Positions 12,001 to 21,050 of a DNA stretch of 22,529 nt are shown in pieces. The position numbers were made by a program, and so were the translations under genes. Source of the DNA: Gonium pectorale (Eukaryota; Chlorophyta; Chlorophyceae; Chlamydomonadales; Volvocaceae); contig LSYV01000081.1 of assembly GCA_001584585.1 (NCBI GenBank), positions 351,751 through 374,279 on the forward strand, written 5' to 3'. Below the pieces are notes generated by a model, which saw only the letters and a program-made list of their open reading frames with translations, ran no database searches and had not been told where the DNA came from. Numbering within the stretch: position 1 is the stretch's first letter; every line of letters starts with the position of its first letter.

Positions 12001-13431
12001 ACGATGACGCGTCTGTGGCTGAGCCGCGCGAGGCAGCAGCTGCTGTTGCCGGCGCTCAACCCGCTGCAGAGGGAGCGGCGCGCGGCGCGGGCCGCTGTCC
12101 GCAGCCTGGCGGGCGTAAAGCTGACCGACGCGACCCGCACCTACTGCACGCGGCTCGTGGACATCGCATGCCCGCTACAGGTGGGTGGGAGGATGGGTGG
12201 GCGGGCACGGTGTGAGCGGAGTGGCCTGCGCGGCCTTTGCCATCGCACCCACGTGTGTTCACAGCGAACAGCCCGCCCAAGCGAGACCAGACACGCATCT
12301 CAGCCAACAGTTGCCGGGTGGGGCCTGCTGGCGCTTGGCGCTCCCATGTTTTCACTAGGTGCGTCGCAACTGCTGCAGGTGGAGGTGGCGGACATGCTTC
12401 GGCGGCTGGAGCGGACGGTGCAGTGGCTCCTGGGGCCGGGCCGGGCGACCGACGGTGACGAGGAGGCGCAGCGACAGCTGGCGCAGGTTTGTGTGGGAAT
12501 AGTGGGAAAGGCTGTCGCGCTCGAGAGCACGCGCTGAGAATGTTCTGCCGCCTGTACGTGTGTTGTCATTACCGTGCCTCCCTCTTTTCACATGCAACTC
12601 CACGCGCGTCTGCCCATCGTGCCTGCCGGCAACTGGCGTATCAGAGCCTAGACCTGGCCTTTGAGTACCGGGAGAGGCTGCAAGCCGGCGCCGCGATGCT
12701 GGACATTGCCAGGTGGGCACCCGCTGCCATGACAAGCGCCGTTCCATCGCACGTATCTCTGTTTCCGCTCTTTCGCCCATTCACCGGTTTAGGGTATTTT
12801 ATTCGAAGCCGGGATGAGGCGTGCTAGTGGCTGCGGAGCATGCCCAAGACATAGAGTTGGAGCATGTGTCCTGCAACGAGGTTGCGGGCAGACGCGTGGC
12901 AGCGGGGCGAGCCGAAACTCATCTCGTAATCGTGCATTTATTCCTGAGATTGAAAACGTACGGTATGGAAGGGCTTGCCACACCGCCGACCCACCGCAGC
13001 TCCCATCCAACTCCTGACGTTTGTGTGCCCCTGCCACCAAGCAGTCGAGCAGTTGAGCAGCACCAGGCTTCATAGCACCTTGCGTCTTCACTTGGAGCCG
13101 GTGCCTGGACCCTAGTCCCCGTTGTCATGTTGTGTTACAGGGCTTTGCGAATCCCATTCGGAGAGGCCCGCGACCAGCTTACTGCCGGGTCCCCTGCAAA
13201 ATGGCCGCGTACTCCATCCTCCCCGACTACGCCCCTCCGCTCCTCGCCGCTGCCTCCGCCCGCAGCCGTCCGGAGCTGCACCGTGCCCTGGATGTGGGCT
13301 GGCTGCTGCAGGAGGTGGTGGCGCCGCTGCAGCAGCTGGTACGCGAAATGCGCGGCGAGAAGGAGTTGGTGGAGGCCATCACTGCCGCCGGCGAGGAGCA
13401 GGCGCAGGAGCCGCAGGAGGAGCAGGAATAG
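76..13431 (+). CDS. Giant UvrD-like SF1 helicase with TPR-like tail (TRANK1-type), 24 exons in view, 5' end probably missing
   Basis: Predicted ATP-dependent superfamily 1 helicase/translocase; substrate unknown. Exons, read from splice sites and continuous phase: 76-363, 706-818, 1131-1560, 1909-1983, 2231-3126, 3340-3510, 3820-3987, 4269-4419, 4560-4695, 4907-5217, 5470-5619, 5781-5945, 6356-6467, 6592-6723, 6845-6989, 7158-7502, 7694-9062, 9289-9627, 9842-10053, 10320-11508, 11686-12180, 12379-12486, 12645-12712, 13164-13431 (TAG). They total 7,836 nt, exactly 2,612 codons. All helicase motifs are present (see motor entry), and the order pre-helicase segment, motor, TPR-like solenoid is that of plant and animal TRANK1-type proteins. 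The first exon's frame has a stop at 67-69, so it starts either at ATG 76 or at an acceptor just after it; the family is normally longer at the N-terminus, so I infer more exons upstream. The first donor and the last acceptor are the weakest joins. Gly/Ala/Asp-rich inserts are typical of green algae. Confidence 0.86.
648..672. repeat. (CCCG)n microsatellite in helicase intron 1
   Basis: About six CCCG units lie near the 3' end of the intron spanning 364-705. Together with the C-rich sequence that follows, they form the pyrimidine-rich tract ahead of the acceptor at 705. Confidence 0.8.
819..876 (+). repeat. GT microsatellite plus four-run G tract at a splice donor (helicase intron 2)
   Basis: The intron begins inside a GT-rich tract (819-854, with a few TTT and GC interruptions). 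It is followed at 857-876 by runs of 6, 3, 3 and 5 G separated by single A, the pattern of a parallel G-quadruplex. Both are on the sense strand, so the pre-mRNA carries them directly after the 5' splice site. Confidence 0.8.
1572..1655 (+). repeat. 14-bp minisatellite, six copies, starting at the intron 3 donor
   Basis: Six consecutive 14-base units (consensus GTAGCCCGCCCGCT; the first has one A change, the first two end in G or T, the last in C) fill 1572-1655. The eleven bases before them (1561-1571), which contain the splice donor GTGAGC, read like a shortened unit. The array sits wholly within intron 3 of the helicase gene. Confidence 0.93.
1909..5945 (+). other. UvrD-like helicase motor domain (exons 4-12)
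   Basis: Motifs in order, visible-chain numbering: I/Walker A GRSGTGKT at 296-303, for ATP phosphate binding, with an intron cutting it between GK and T; II/Walker B DEVQD at 700-704, giving Mg-ATP hydrolysis (the DExxQ form shared by UvrD/Rep-type helicases); III GDTAQTI at 728-734; IV NFRTH at 771-775; V ESKGLEF at 906-912; VI YVAVTR at 976-981 with the arginine finger. Family-specific blocks also match: DPALVWREVQTTIKGS after the insert, YDVADLTWHLH before motif II, and VVLLYNFF after motif V. About 400 residues separate motifs I and II. The excess is two Gly/Ala/Asp-rich inserts in exon 5 (roughly 2,490-2,640 and 2,790-3,050). All key residues are intact, so I infer an active ATPase. Confidence 0.9.
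6356..13431 (+). other. C-terminal TPR-like helical solenoid and uncharacterised tail (exons 13-24)
   Basis: Residues 1019 to about 2611. Exons 13-15 encode repeated helix pairs of TPR character: RYEDAARDF, KYLSAAKSFERAALWGEAG, then SLEAARCYEKARRWEDAAER. This matches the segment following motif VI in TRANK1-type helicases, where the same pattern sits about 20 residues after the LVxVR strand. Exon 16 continues with an Ala-rich helix and exon 17 with QLYDVLVQLDIADGRFLAAARTLERKGD, again TPR-like. From about 8,050 on the chain is Leu/Ala/Arg-rich and mostly helical in character, with low-complexity inserts (Gln-rich near 8,300-8,350, Ser/Pro-rich near 10,700-11,150, an acidic Asp run at 11,790-11,820). 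I recognise no named domain there. The likely role is protein-protein scaffolding; that is inference. Confidence 0.65.
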
Positions 13432-13935
13432 TGACGGACGAGGCACGGCTATGCTGCCGCTATGGAAGTATGCTTTCTAGATGTATGCGCGCGCATGTGA
13501 GCGCGTGCGGGCGTTTTTCAAGGTTCCCTGGGCGTGCATGTTGTGGGGCGCGTTGCGGAGGTGCCCTTCATGCGTGACCCATGGGGCCGCGCCTGGTTGG
13601 CATTGTTGCAGCACGCAAGCGGGAGGAGTGGTGCTGCAATCAACTGTCAGTCTTTGCGGACGTACAAGTCCTTGGTGCTGCCTATCAAACAATGCTAAGC
13701 TTGGATGCAGTCTCTTGTGGGGCTCCCCGGGCTCAAGTCCGCTCCTATTCAGCAGGCGCGGCAAACGCGCGCTGCTAGATCGTGCACATGGACCCGTGCC
13801 GCCTGCGGTGTGCGTCAAGCCCCGTCTGCAGTATGTACGGCGCCCGCTGCGAAGAGCCCCTACCGTACGACCCTGTGCGTGCGGGCCTAGTGCCGTCCCA
13901 TGTGTTCGCTCTGCCTGTCATTCCGATCTTTTCCA

Positions 13936-13940
13936 TGTAA
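13936..13940 (+). terminator. Candidate polyadenylation signal TGTAA (proximal)
   Basis: TGTAA is the usual poly(A) signal in Chlamydomonas and Volvox. This one lies about 505 nt after the helicase stop codon, a normal 3' UTR length for these algae. No cleavage site can be confirmed from sequence alone. Confidence 0.4.
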
Positions 13941-14296
13941 AGACACGGGAGCCAGAAGCGATAGGACGCTGGCTGCGCGCGCGTCCCGGTTGACCATTGC
14001 TCATGGAGATGTTTGGACCGAGCTTACTTGGGCCCGTCAGGACCGCAGGCTGGTGCTGAAACACGTACCACGTAGTGCTGAGTCGCGTTGCGAGCTGGAG
14101 GGGCGCCAGGTGGCCTCGGTGGAGTGGAGTGGGCTGCTGCGCTTTGACCGGTCCAGGCCGTTTGTCGGACCCAAGCGGTGCATTTGCAGGATGCGCCGTC
14201 ACCTGTCTTGGAACATGCGGTTGCTGGATTGGGCGTCGTGCCGCCATCCTTTCATCCTGCGCTGCTGATGCATGTGGGCTGGTGCTATGCTCTGTG

Positions 14297-14311
14297 TGTA
14301 AATAAGTGTAA
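14297..14311 (+). terminator. Candidate polyadenylation signals, paired TGTAA (distal)
   Basis: Two TGTAA motifs (14297-14301 and 14307-14311) lie five bases apart in a T/G-rich stretch, about 870 nt after the helicase stop codon. A double signal in this context is a good candidate for the main 3' end of the helicase transcript, which would give a long 3' UTR. Confidence 0.45.
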
Positions 14312-15318
14312 ACTGTTCTGCTTACTGTATGATCTGTTCAGGCTCCTGTCAGTGCTTCTAGATCGCCGTCCGGTGCGTGTGTCTGTGCCCAAGACAGCGC
14401 ATGTTTTCGTCGCACTCGGCGTAAAACGGTCGCATAACCCAGCCGTTCAGCCGCACTGTGGCCGACTGTGGCCTGCTCCGAGCCTCCGACGCCAGCGAGA
14501 CCACGTCTACTGCGCGTGGGCGACTGAGCACTCATCGCTTCAGAAAAGTTGGCTCTGAAGCACTACCGTGCACCCGCATTGCCCAAGATAGACGCCCGGG
14601 AATAATACGATGAAATGATTTGCGCAAAGCCGCAAATTGTTGTGCTGGAGACTCCCCATAATGCACTGGCTGGCTGACTCGGACCCGCGCTCTGTCGCAT
14701 CGTGTCGCAACGGGGACGAGCGAGCGGGCTCTCAGCACGGACCGTTTCAGTTGTCGTACACGATTTACCCGAGGGCCGTACGGCCACAGGCGGGGACATG
14801 CACGTCCAGTAATTCTCATGTAGCTCTCCAACTTCTCCAACTTGTCAACATGCATTGCCGCGAAAAGCGCTGTACGAGTTCACTACCAAGTCGCTCAGCC
14901 GAACCCCTTACCGGTATGCCACAATGGTGCAACACCTGGTTGGCGTGCAACAAACATGCAACCTTGCCCGCAGTACATGAGCAACGGTATGCATTCAATA
15001 CGCCTTCTATTTCAAGCTCAGCGACAACCCGTAAAAACTCAAAAATGCCAGGCCTTCCATTGCCACCTGAAGCTAATCCAAAACGACGCAGAACAGCCCA
15101 AGATCCAAATTGGATCGCCAACTACAGCGCTAGAGCGAGGGCTTACTCCCGCTCCTGGGTCCGCGCACAACAGGCAAGCCTAGCACCCTAGCTCCATTCT
15201 CCGCATCGTTTTGCAACCATGCCCATGCATTGACGCCACGCATCCGCAACCCAGGCACCCTCTATGCTAGCCGACCCCCGCGGGCCCAGCAATCCTCCGC
15301 CTGTCTGACCTCTCAAGG

Positions 15319-16846
15319 TCAGGGTCGCCAGCGCAACATCGGTCGCACCCAGAGCCCGTCCCGCGGCGCCAGGGTGAGGCCCACCGAGGTGGCCAGCGGC
15401 ACCTGCCCCGGCTCCAGATCGAAGCGCAGGCGCTGATACAGGCACGCCAGGGCCACCTTTGCCTCCTACAAGGGCAAGGCGGGTCAACATACGGCTGCTG
15501 AAAGGGAGAAGATGTGAAAGCGGATCGAGCCCCGCAGATAGATGGGCACTGGCCCGCGCTTCGCCCGCCACAAGCGAGACAGGTGGGCGCAACAACATAG
15601 CGGCATCCGAGCCACGGCCCACCTGCACCGCGAACTTCCAGCCGATGCACATGCGGACGCCGTACCCAAACGGCGCGTGAGCGCCGGGCACGCGAGCCGC
15701 AACGGAGGCGTGCAGCGGGTCGCCCTGTGGGTCATGCGGCAACCTCCACTCAGCCACTTCCACCGAAGCACATCTTTGGGCTAGCACTGCAAAACTCGCG
15801 GGCAGCACGAGCGGTAGAAACCTCCCACGGCGAAGCACGTTCAGCAAACCATACATGGTGAACAAGCAGATAGAATCCCGGGCAAACGCATATGTGCGTG
15901 CGCTGACCGGCAGGAAGCGCTCCGGGATGAACTCCTCGGGGCGGGGCCAGACCCGCGGGTCGGTGTGAGACGAGTGGATGGCCATCATGATGGGCGTGCC
16001 GGGGGGCACACTGAAGGCGCCCAGCTGAGGGTCGGGGAGCAGAGCAGGCGAAGGGAGAACGGGTAGACGGGGCCCCGCGTCATGCCCAGAATCATATGAT
16101 TCTTGCAGAGCACCATCGGGCGGGGCATGGAGAGCCTGAGATAGCTCTTTCGGTTGAAACTTGCGAGATAATGTACCGGTATGGTACGTGCTTGTCCCCT
16201 CGCACCTTGACCGGCCCACTCGCCAGCATCCGGCTGGTGGCATGCGCGGGCGGATAGAGGCGCATTGCCTCGTTGAACACCGCCTCCGTGTACGGCAGGC
16301 GGGGCAGGTCCGACTCGGAGGGCGGCCTGCTGGGCGGGCAGGCCCGAGAGGGGAGCCCGAGATGCGGACGCTAACCATCAGCATATTCAGCACGCACGCA
16401 AGAGAGCCGTGTGCATGTGCATCCACCCGTGCCCCACGCATGCATGCATCCCAACCTGGCGCAAGTTCAAGTCAGGGCCACGCGTGTCCCCGTCCGCACC
16501 TGTCGCGCCCCAGGACGGAGTCGACCTCGGCCAGGAGCCGCGACTCAACTGCGCGGAAGAAAGGAGTAAGACCTGGGACTGCTAAACGGAGACGCTACAT
16601 ACGACAGTATTCAGCGTGCGCAAGGGGCGTGCGGCGGGCAATACATGAACGTGCTGCAGCCACGGAAGGCACTGGACAGGCTAGCAGCAGCTGGCACGCC
16701 GTGGAGACTGCGTGCTCCGAGCTTGTACCTGCGTGTATGGCTACGCTGCAGCGCCCCGCACCTTCGGGGTGCGTTGCAATGTTGTACACGGCGAAGGCCA
16801 GCGCGTTGGCGGTGGTCTCGTAGCCAGCCAGGATGAAGGTCTGCAC
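15319..16846 (-). other. P450 catalytic core exons 9-14 (I-helix to C-terminus)
   Basis: Exon 9 carries VQTFILAGYETTANALAF, the oxygen-activating I-helix with its acid-threonine pair. The short exons 10 and 11 read VESRLLAEVDSVLGRDR, then LPYTEAVFNEAMRLYPP, holding the K-helix ExxR pair. Exon 12 gives the beta-sheet segment FSVPPGTPIMMAIHSSH and then PERF. Exon 13 holds APFGYGVRMCIGWKFAVQ, where the cysteine is the haem iron ligand. Exon 14 reads EAKVALACLYQRLRFDLEPG and ends in MLRWRP before TGA. Exon 13 has two in-frame acceptors (exon start 15748 or 15724), which add or drop eight residues ahead of the haem loop. No essential residue is missing. Confidence 0.92.
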
Positions 16847-19800
16847 CTGCAGGAAGGGGTTGGCATGTACGATGGTATGAGGCGAGCACGATGTACTGCG
16901 ATTATTTACGCATGAGCAAGATAAGGCATCGACCAGCGCGGGGCATGATCCGAGGCAGGTCAGGACTCGTTATCTCGGGTCACGTAAGGCATTGAGCCCG
17001 CCCGTCGACAGGCCTTGCGACAGAGCCGGGCGTGCATGGTCCAGCTTCGTGAATTCTGGCAACCTTCGTGGGTTTTCGCCCTGAAAACCTTGGATTAAGG
17101 GTACCGTGGCCCTTACTTCCCCGCGCCGGTGGAGCAGGACCACACTTAAGTCTCAGGACCCAACTCAGGACTCTCAACCATTCCCATCTCTCTCAGCAAA
17201 GCTGTAACTCAAAAGGGCAACGCCAGAATCCGTCCGTGTCCGCCTGCCATCCCCCCGTTCGTGCATGCTGACTTGAAGCCGATGGTATGGATGCACGAGT
17301 ACTAGGGATGGCACATAGATGGTTCCGAGTTGTACGACATGACCTTCCTGCAATAATGACGCAGCAGTCTATCTAAGCGCTGCACACCTGCGAGATGACT
17401 GACAGGTCGCTGAGCGGCTGGCCCGTAGACTTCTCCCGCGCACTCAGGATGAGACCAAGGAAGCTGCCCGGCTCAATGCCGGGCGCCTTGCTGGAGTCAC
17501 CATCGGGCGGTGCGGCACTCTGGGGTGCCGCCTTGGCGGACGTGTTGTTCCCTGATGCTGCTCCGCCGCCCTTCCAGGAGTTGACGAGGGTCCGGGAGCT
17601 CTCAAGCAGCTGCTTGCGTGCCTGCAGATGCAACACCGCGTAACATACGGCAGCTTAGACGAACTGTTGCGATGGTGAATTGCAAATAAAGGTGATATGT
17701 TTACGATGCTTTTTGCACTTGCAGGTCAGGGAGCCACCGGCTAAACCGTTACATGCCATCTTGCGCTTTCACCCCACAATGAATTTGAAACGGAGTGTTC
17801 CCCTGCATGATTTGTAGTACTGGAAGCTTTACTTCTACTGGCGTCTTTCCCTGCCTGCATAAGAGCATGTGGTACACGCACAGCGGAGTAACTACGGATC
17901 GACGCCCCCAGCACCCCTTGGGAAGGGCTCGCTCCCGGTCATCACACACCTGAAGCAGTTTGACAAGGGGCCGGTCGGGCAGCGCGTTGGCGATGTACGG
18001 CATGACGTACTGCAGCTCAGGCAGCAGCAGCGACAGCGGGCCGTACTTGCTGCCGTAGATGTTGCTGCTGTACTTGAAGATGTCGCGGCAAGCCTCCACC
18101 AGCACACGACCAAACATCTCGCTACCGTTACCGCCGCCAGCACCGGCTCTGGACTGTGCAGCAGTGGACGGAGCGTGGTTGGTCGTGAAGCTGCTGCCGT
18201 TGCCAGCTGCTGTTGCTGCCGCTGCCGCCTGCTCGCATCGCTCCTCGTCCATCGCCTCAAAGGCGTGCAAGTCGACCCTAGGGGCGGGGAGAGTACGGAT
18301 GGAGATCGAATTCAGAATACAATACCAAGAGCGAGCACTGTTGAGGAAGGCGTTGAGGCAGTGCTATGTCAAGGATTTGCACCAGCAACCCGCAGATCAC
18401 AACCATGGGGCACCTGGCCTACATTGCCTAACATTCTATAGTTACTCGAAACGTGTAACCGCCAATCCTACTGGTTGTCAGTCAACCCTGTCCGCCGGCT
18501 CTGCCCGAACTCACCCATAAGCGGTTGATCCGACCACCTGCAGGGTCATGCTACCCAGCTCACGCCACAGGTCCACACGGCTGCTGCTCCTGCTGCTGCT
18601 GGCAGTGTAGGGGATGCTGGCGGTGCCGTGGCCAGAGTAGCCAGAGAGGGTACGAGCGGGGTGTTGGCCGTCAGCCACAGCGCCACCAGCAACCTGTGCC
18701 AGGGCCTCCATGCGATCCGCAAGCTGCAGTGCACAGGCCGCCATGCGGGGCAGGTACCCCGCCAGGCTTGCTGAGGAGAACGCGGGCTGCCAGGCGGTGC
18801 GCATTAGCCGCCAGTAGCCGTCCCTGGATGGGCGGAAGTTCGCAAGGTACGACAAAGCTTGCTTTTATGTTGTGGACAATACGGGACACAGGCATGTTAT
18901 GCGTGAGAGTGGCTACGGGGTGCATCCACCGTGCACAGTGTGCATGGCGGTGCGTGCGTGTCATCCCGGGAGGCCGTGACCTCTGCCAGACGTCAGGAGC
19001 GCCAGGCGCCAATCAAGAAACCTGAAGCTCCTTGCAGCTGCGTTTTCCTGCATGCGCACCTGGCCAGGACTAGGCCCATGTCGTCCATCTTCTTGTGGTC
19101 GCCCAGCATGAGGCCGCGGAAAGTGGGACGGTTGAGCAGCTTTCCCCCCACCTGCTAGATAGAGGGACGCAGTGAGCAGATTGTTCAGAGCATGAGTTTC
19201 CAGCAGTGCGTCTTGCATTGCTTAGCCGAGGCTCTGCCGCGGGCAGGGTACCTGCAAGCAGGAAAGGTGGTCGTCTGCGGGGGATGGGGGGCGAGCCCTG
19301 ATCCACCGAGCTGAGACTGTTACGTAGTTTGGCTCAGTCCGGCATGCACGGCGGTGTCAAATCTGACAAAGGGAAAGTCGCGAATTAGCTAGCACCGCGC
19401 GATCAGTGCGACTGCATAAGAACACTGGCCTACCGGCCTCGTACTGCCGTAATACCGGCAGCACCGATGTGCACAGGCGCTTGCCAGCCGAACGCAGGAA
19501 ACTAAGGTTTCCGCTACTACATTACACTACGTGCGGTAACCGTCTTGTTTAGTATGAGAGGGCCAGCGCCTTATGCTGTGCCTCTGTCTAGCAGTTAACC
19601 ATTAGTTCGTTCCACGGCACTGCAAAGGGGCGGGAGTGCCTTGCAGTTACAGTCACAGTATATATGGGGATGGCTGCTGGCAGGGGCAGTGGCACTCAGC
19701 GCATGCAGATGGTGTCCCCTAATACCTAGCACATGCATGGCTGGCTGGAGCATAGCAGGAGCGCCCCTTGCACCTTGTGGATGAGCTCGGAGTCCGTCAC

Positions 19801-20565
19801 AACCACCATCCAGGTGCGCCCGAAAGCCAACTGCATGCAGGGGTGGGTATGTAACAACATTAAACGGAATAGCCGTGTATCCAATATTTAGTGTGGCTTC
19901 TGCAGCAGGGCGAGGTTGAATCTGGCCGCTGGTCTGACCCGTGGGTCGCTCCACACCATAGTAGTATGCACGCTTGTTCAGCGCAATTTTTGGCCCACCA
20001 TAGCAATCACGTTATCCCACGACGCACTTTGAATATGGGGCCATATATCTCGCGGCACTTGGCGAAGAAGGTGGGGGTGCCCATCTTGAGGACCTGGGGC
20101 AGGTGGCCCAGGAAGGGGAGCGCTGGCGGGCCTGCGGGCAGGAACACGGCGGCAGGTGCCCGGAGGGCAAGCAGCATGGGGTCAGGGAGGCCGGGAGAGA
20201 GGTAAGAGAATGAGGTGGCTACAATGAAGACGATCACTTCCTGATTTGCATGAAGCATGCCCGTTTCCCCTCCGCTCACATGCCTACGACGGTCTACGGG
20301 CATCAGAGACCCCCGCGCGACCGGGCCACTCGGCGCAAGACATACCCGGTAAGTGGCGCATACGCCAGCGGCCAGCCGGGTCCAGAAGCTGCGAGGCAGA
20401 AAAGTAGGGCTATCGAGGCTGGTATGTTCTGAAGGCTCAGGCGAGGGAAGAGCCACGTCGCTCGGCCAGCAAGGCAGCAGCGCGGTGCTGTCGAGGACTC
20501 ACCGCGACCAGGACGAAGATCGCTACTGCTAGGCAGATCATAGATAACGGGAACATCCATGCCAT
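15319..20565 (-). CDS. Cytochrome P450 monooxygenase, membrane-anchored, 14 exons, complete
   Basis: Haem-thiolate monooxygenase that would insert one oxygen atom from O2 using electrons from NADPH-P450 reductase at the ER membrane; substrate unknown. Exons (minus strand): 20565-20503, 20388-20346, 20131-20028, 19830-19774, 19151-19060, 18823-18515, 18277-17950, 17621-17388, 16846-16762, 16548-16500, 16326-16206, 16024-15908, 15748-15623, 15465-15319 (TGA). Total 1,875 nt, 625 codons, all phases matching. Landmarks: anchor MAWMFPLSMICLAVAIFVLV at 1-20; hinge LPGPP at 34-38; helix-C-type WRLMRTAWQPAF; I-helix AGYETT at 417-422; K-helix EAMR at 474-477; PERF at 529-532; haem loop FGYGVRMCIG with Cys568. 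The start ATG has A at -3 and G at +4. At 624 residues it is longer than the usual ~500 because of Ser/Ala/Gly/Asn-rich inserts in exons 6, 7 and 8. I cannot place it in a numbered CYP family. AGYETT is common in CYP3- and CYP711-type clans. Confidence 0.92.
20503..20565 (-). other. P450 first exon: start codon and N-terminal membrane anchor
   Basis: This 63-nt exon encodes 21 residues (ATG at 20565-20563, ending before the donor GTGAGT at 20502). The peptide is almost wholly hydrophobic after MAW and would form a single transmembrane helix. Exon 2 then adds LLDPAGRWRMRHLPG, whose Arg/His residues form the basic stop after the helix and lead into the proline hinge. The exon was found by working back in phase from the hinge: exon 2 (20388-20346) ends in phase 1, and only this joining gives LPGPP. 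The ATG context (A at -3, G at +4) is good, and no longer in-frame start is needed. Confidence 0.85.
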
Positions 20566-20760
20566 CGTATCGGAAGTAAGGTTCGACGGCTCGCGACGAA
20601 TGCCGCAACGAGGGCCTGCTCCGTCGCTGACTAGAGCGTAAAAGACATATCATAAACAGTATACCGCAGCCAGTCGCTCATCAGGTGCCATGGCGTTTGA
20701 GTCGCGCCCGCTTTAAGGATGAACATCCAACGAGCGGTTAGTCTACTCTCTTCTCGGCCA
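20566..20760 (-). promoter_or_regulatory. Probable P450 5' UTR and proximal promoter
   Basis: This is the sequence directly upstream of the P450 start. Reading the minus strand, an AT-rich patch at about 20,663-20,645 (GGTATACTGTTTATGATATG) is the only TATA-like element nearby. If transcription starts upstream of it, the leader would contain a 13-codon upstream reading frame (ATG 20691-20689 to TGA 20652-20650). No known operator or light/stress element is recognised. Confidence 0.25.
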
Positions 20761-20783
20761 ACGGTCGCGTAACGCACGCGTGG

Positions 20784-20797
20784 GTGCCTGCAGGCAC
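20784..20797. repeat. Perfect 14-bp palindrome
   Basis: GTGCCTGCAGGCAC reads the same on both strands. It lies about 220 bp upstream of the P450 start codon and could be a dimeric protein-binding site or chance; nothing else supports a function. Confidence 0.5.
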
Positions 20798-20858
20798 ACC
20801 ACCTACACCACCACGCCCGGATGTAAGGGATTTCAATCCGTGTTCCTCAGAGCTGCTA

Positions 20859-20950
20859 TAGCCCAAAGGGTAAGTGAGATATGCTTTGTATGGCTTGAGG
20901 TGCCTTGCTCCTGTGTGTACGTGCACACACGTGGGTGAGCCGTACGGGAG
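20859..20950 (+). repeat. Diverged direct repeat, copy 1, with hairpin
   Basis: The block begins TAGCCCAAAGGG and ends GGTGAGCCGTACGGGAG. It is repeated with roughly 75-80% identity (estimated by eye) at 21051-21146. Near its end a 6-bp hairpin is formed by GTGTGT (20913-20918) and ACACAC (20925-20930) around the loop ACGTGC. The final CCGTACGG is itself palindromic. Confidence 0.85.
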
Positions 20951-21050
20951 TAGTCTGACCGCGGCATTTATTTTACCGTGCACTGACGCCATCCTGGATC
21001 GGTAGTTCACACTCTCAGGGTCCCTGTACATTGCTGCCGTGCGTGAGGAG

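Larger units (their letters stand above)
13432..15318. other. Intergenic region between convergent genes (3' UTRs)
   Basis: This 1.9-kb stretch separates the helicase TAG (13429-13431) from the P450 TGA (15321-15319). It should hold both 3' UTRs. Several open frames of 100-190 codons occur, but none has the third-position G/C bias of the flanking exons, a recognisable motif or plausible splice continuity. On the plus strand TGTAA occurs at 13936, 14297 and 14307. On the minus strand I find no TGTAA here, so the P450 transcript end is unassigned. Confidence 0.7.

Noticed and set aside
13481..15191. Several 100-190-codon open frames between the two genes
   Set aside because: They lie in the probable 3' UTRs, lack third-position G/C bias and recognisable motifs, and overlap TGTAA signals.
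15188..16441. Minus-strand open frame of 417 codons containing the P450 PERF and haem motifs
   Set aside because: It runs through two introns of the real gene. The segments between the motifs and after WKFAVQ are intronic; splice sites and phases support separate exons 12, 13 and 14.
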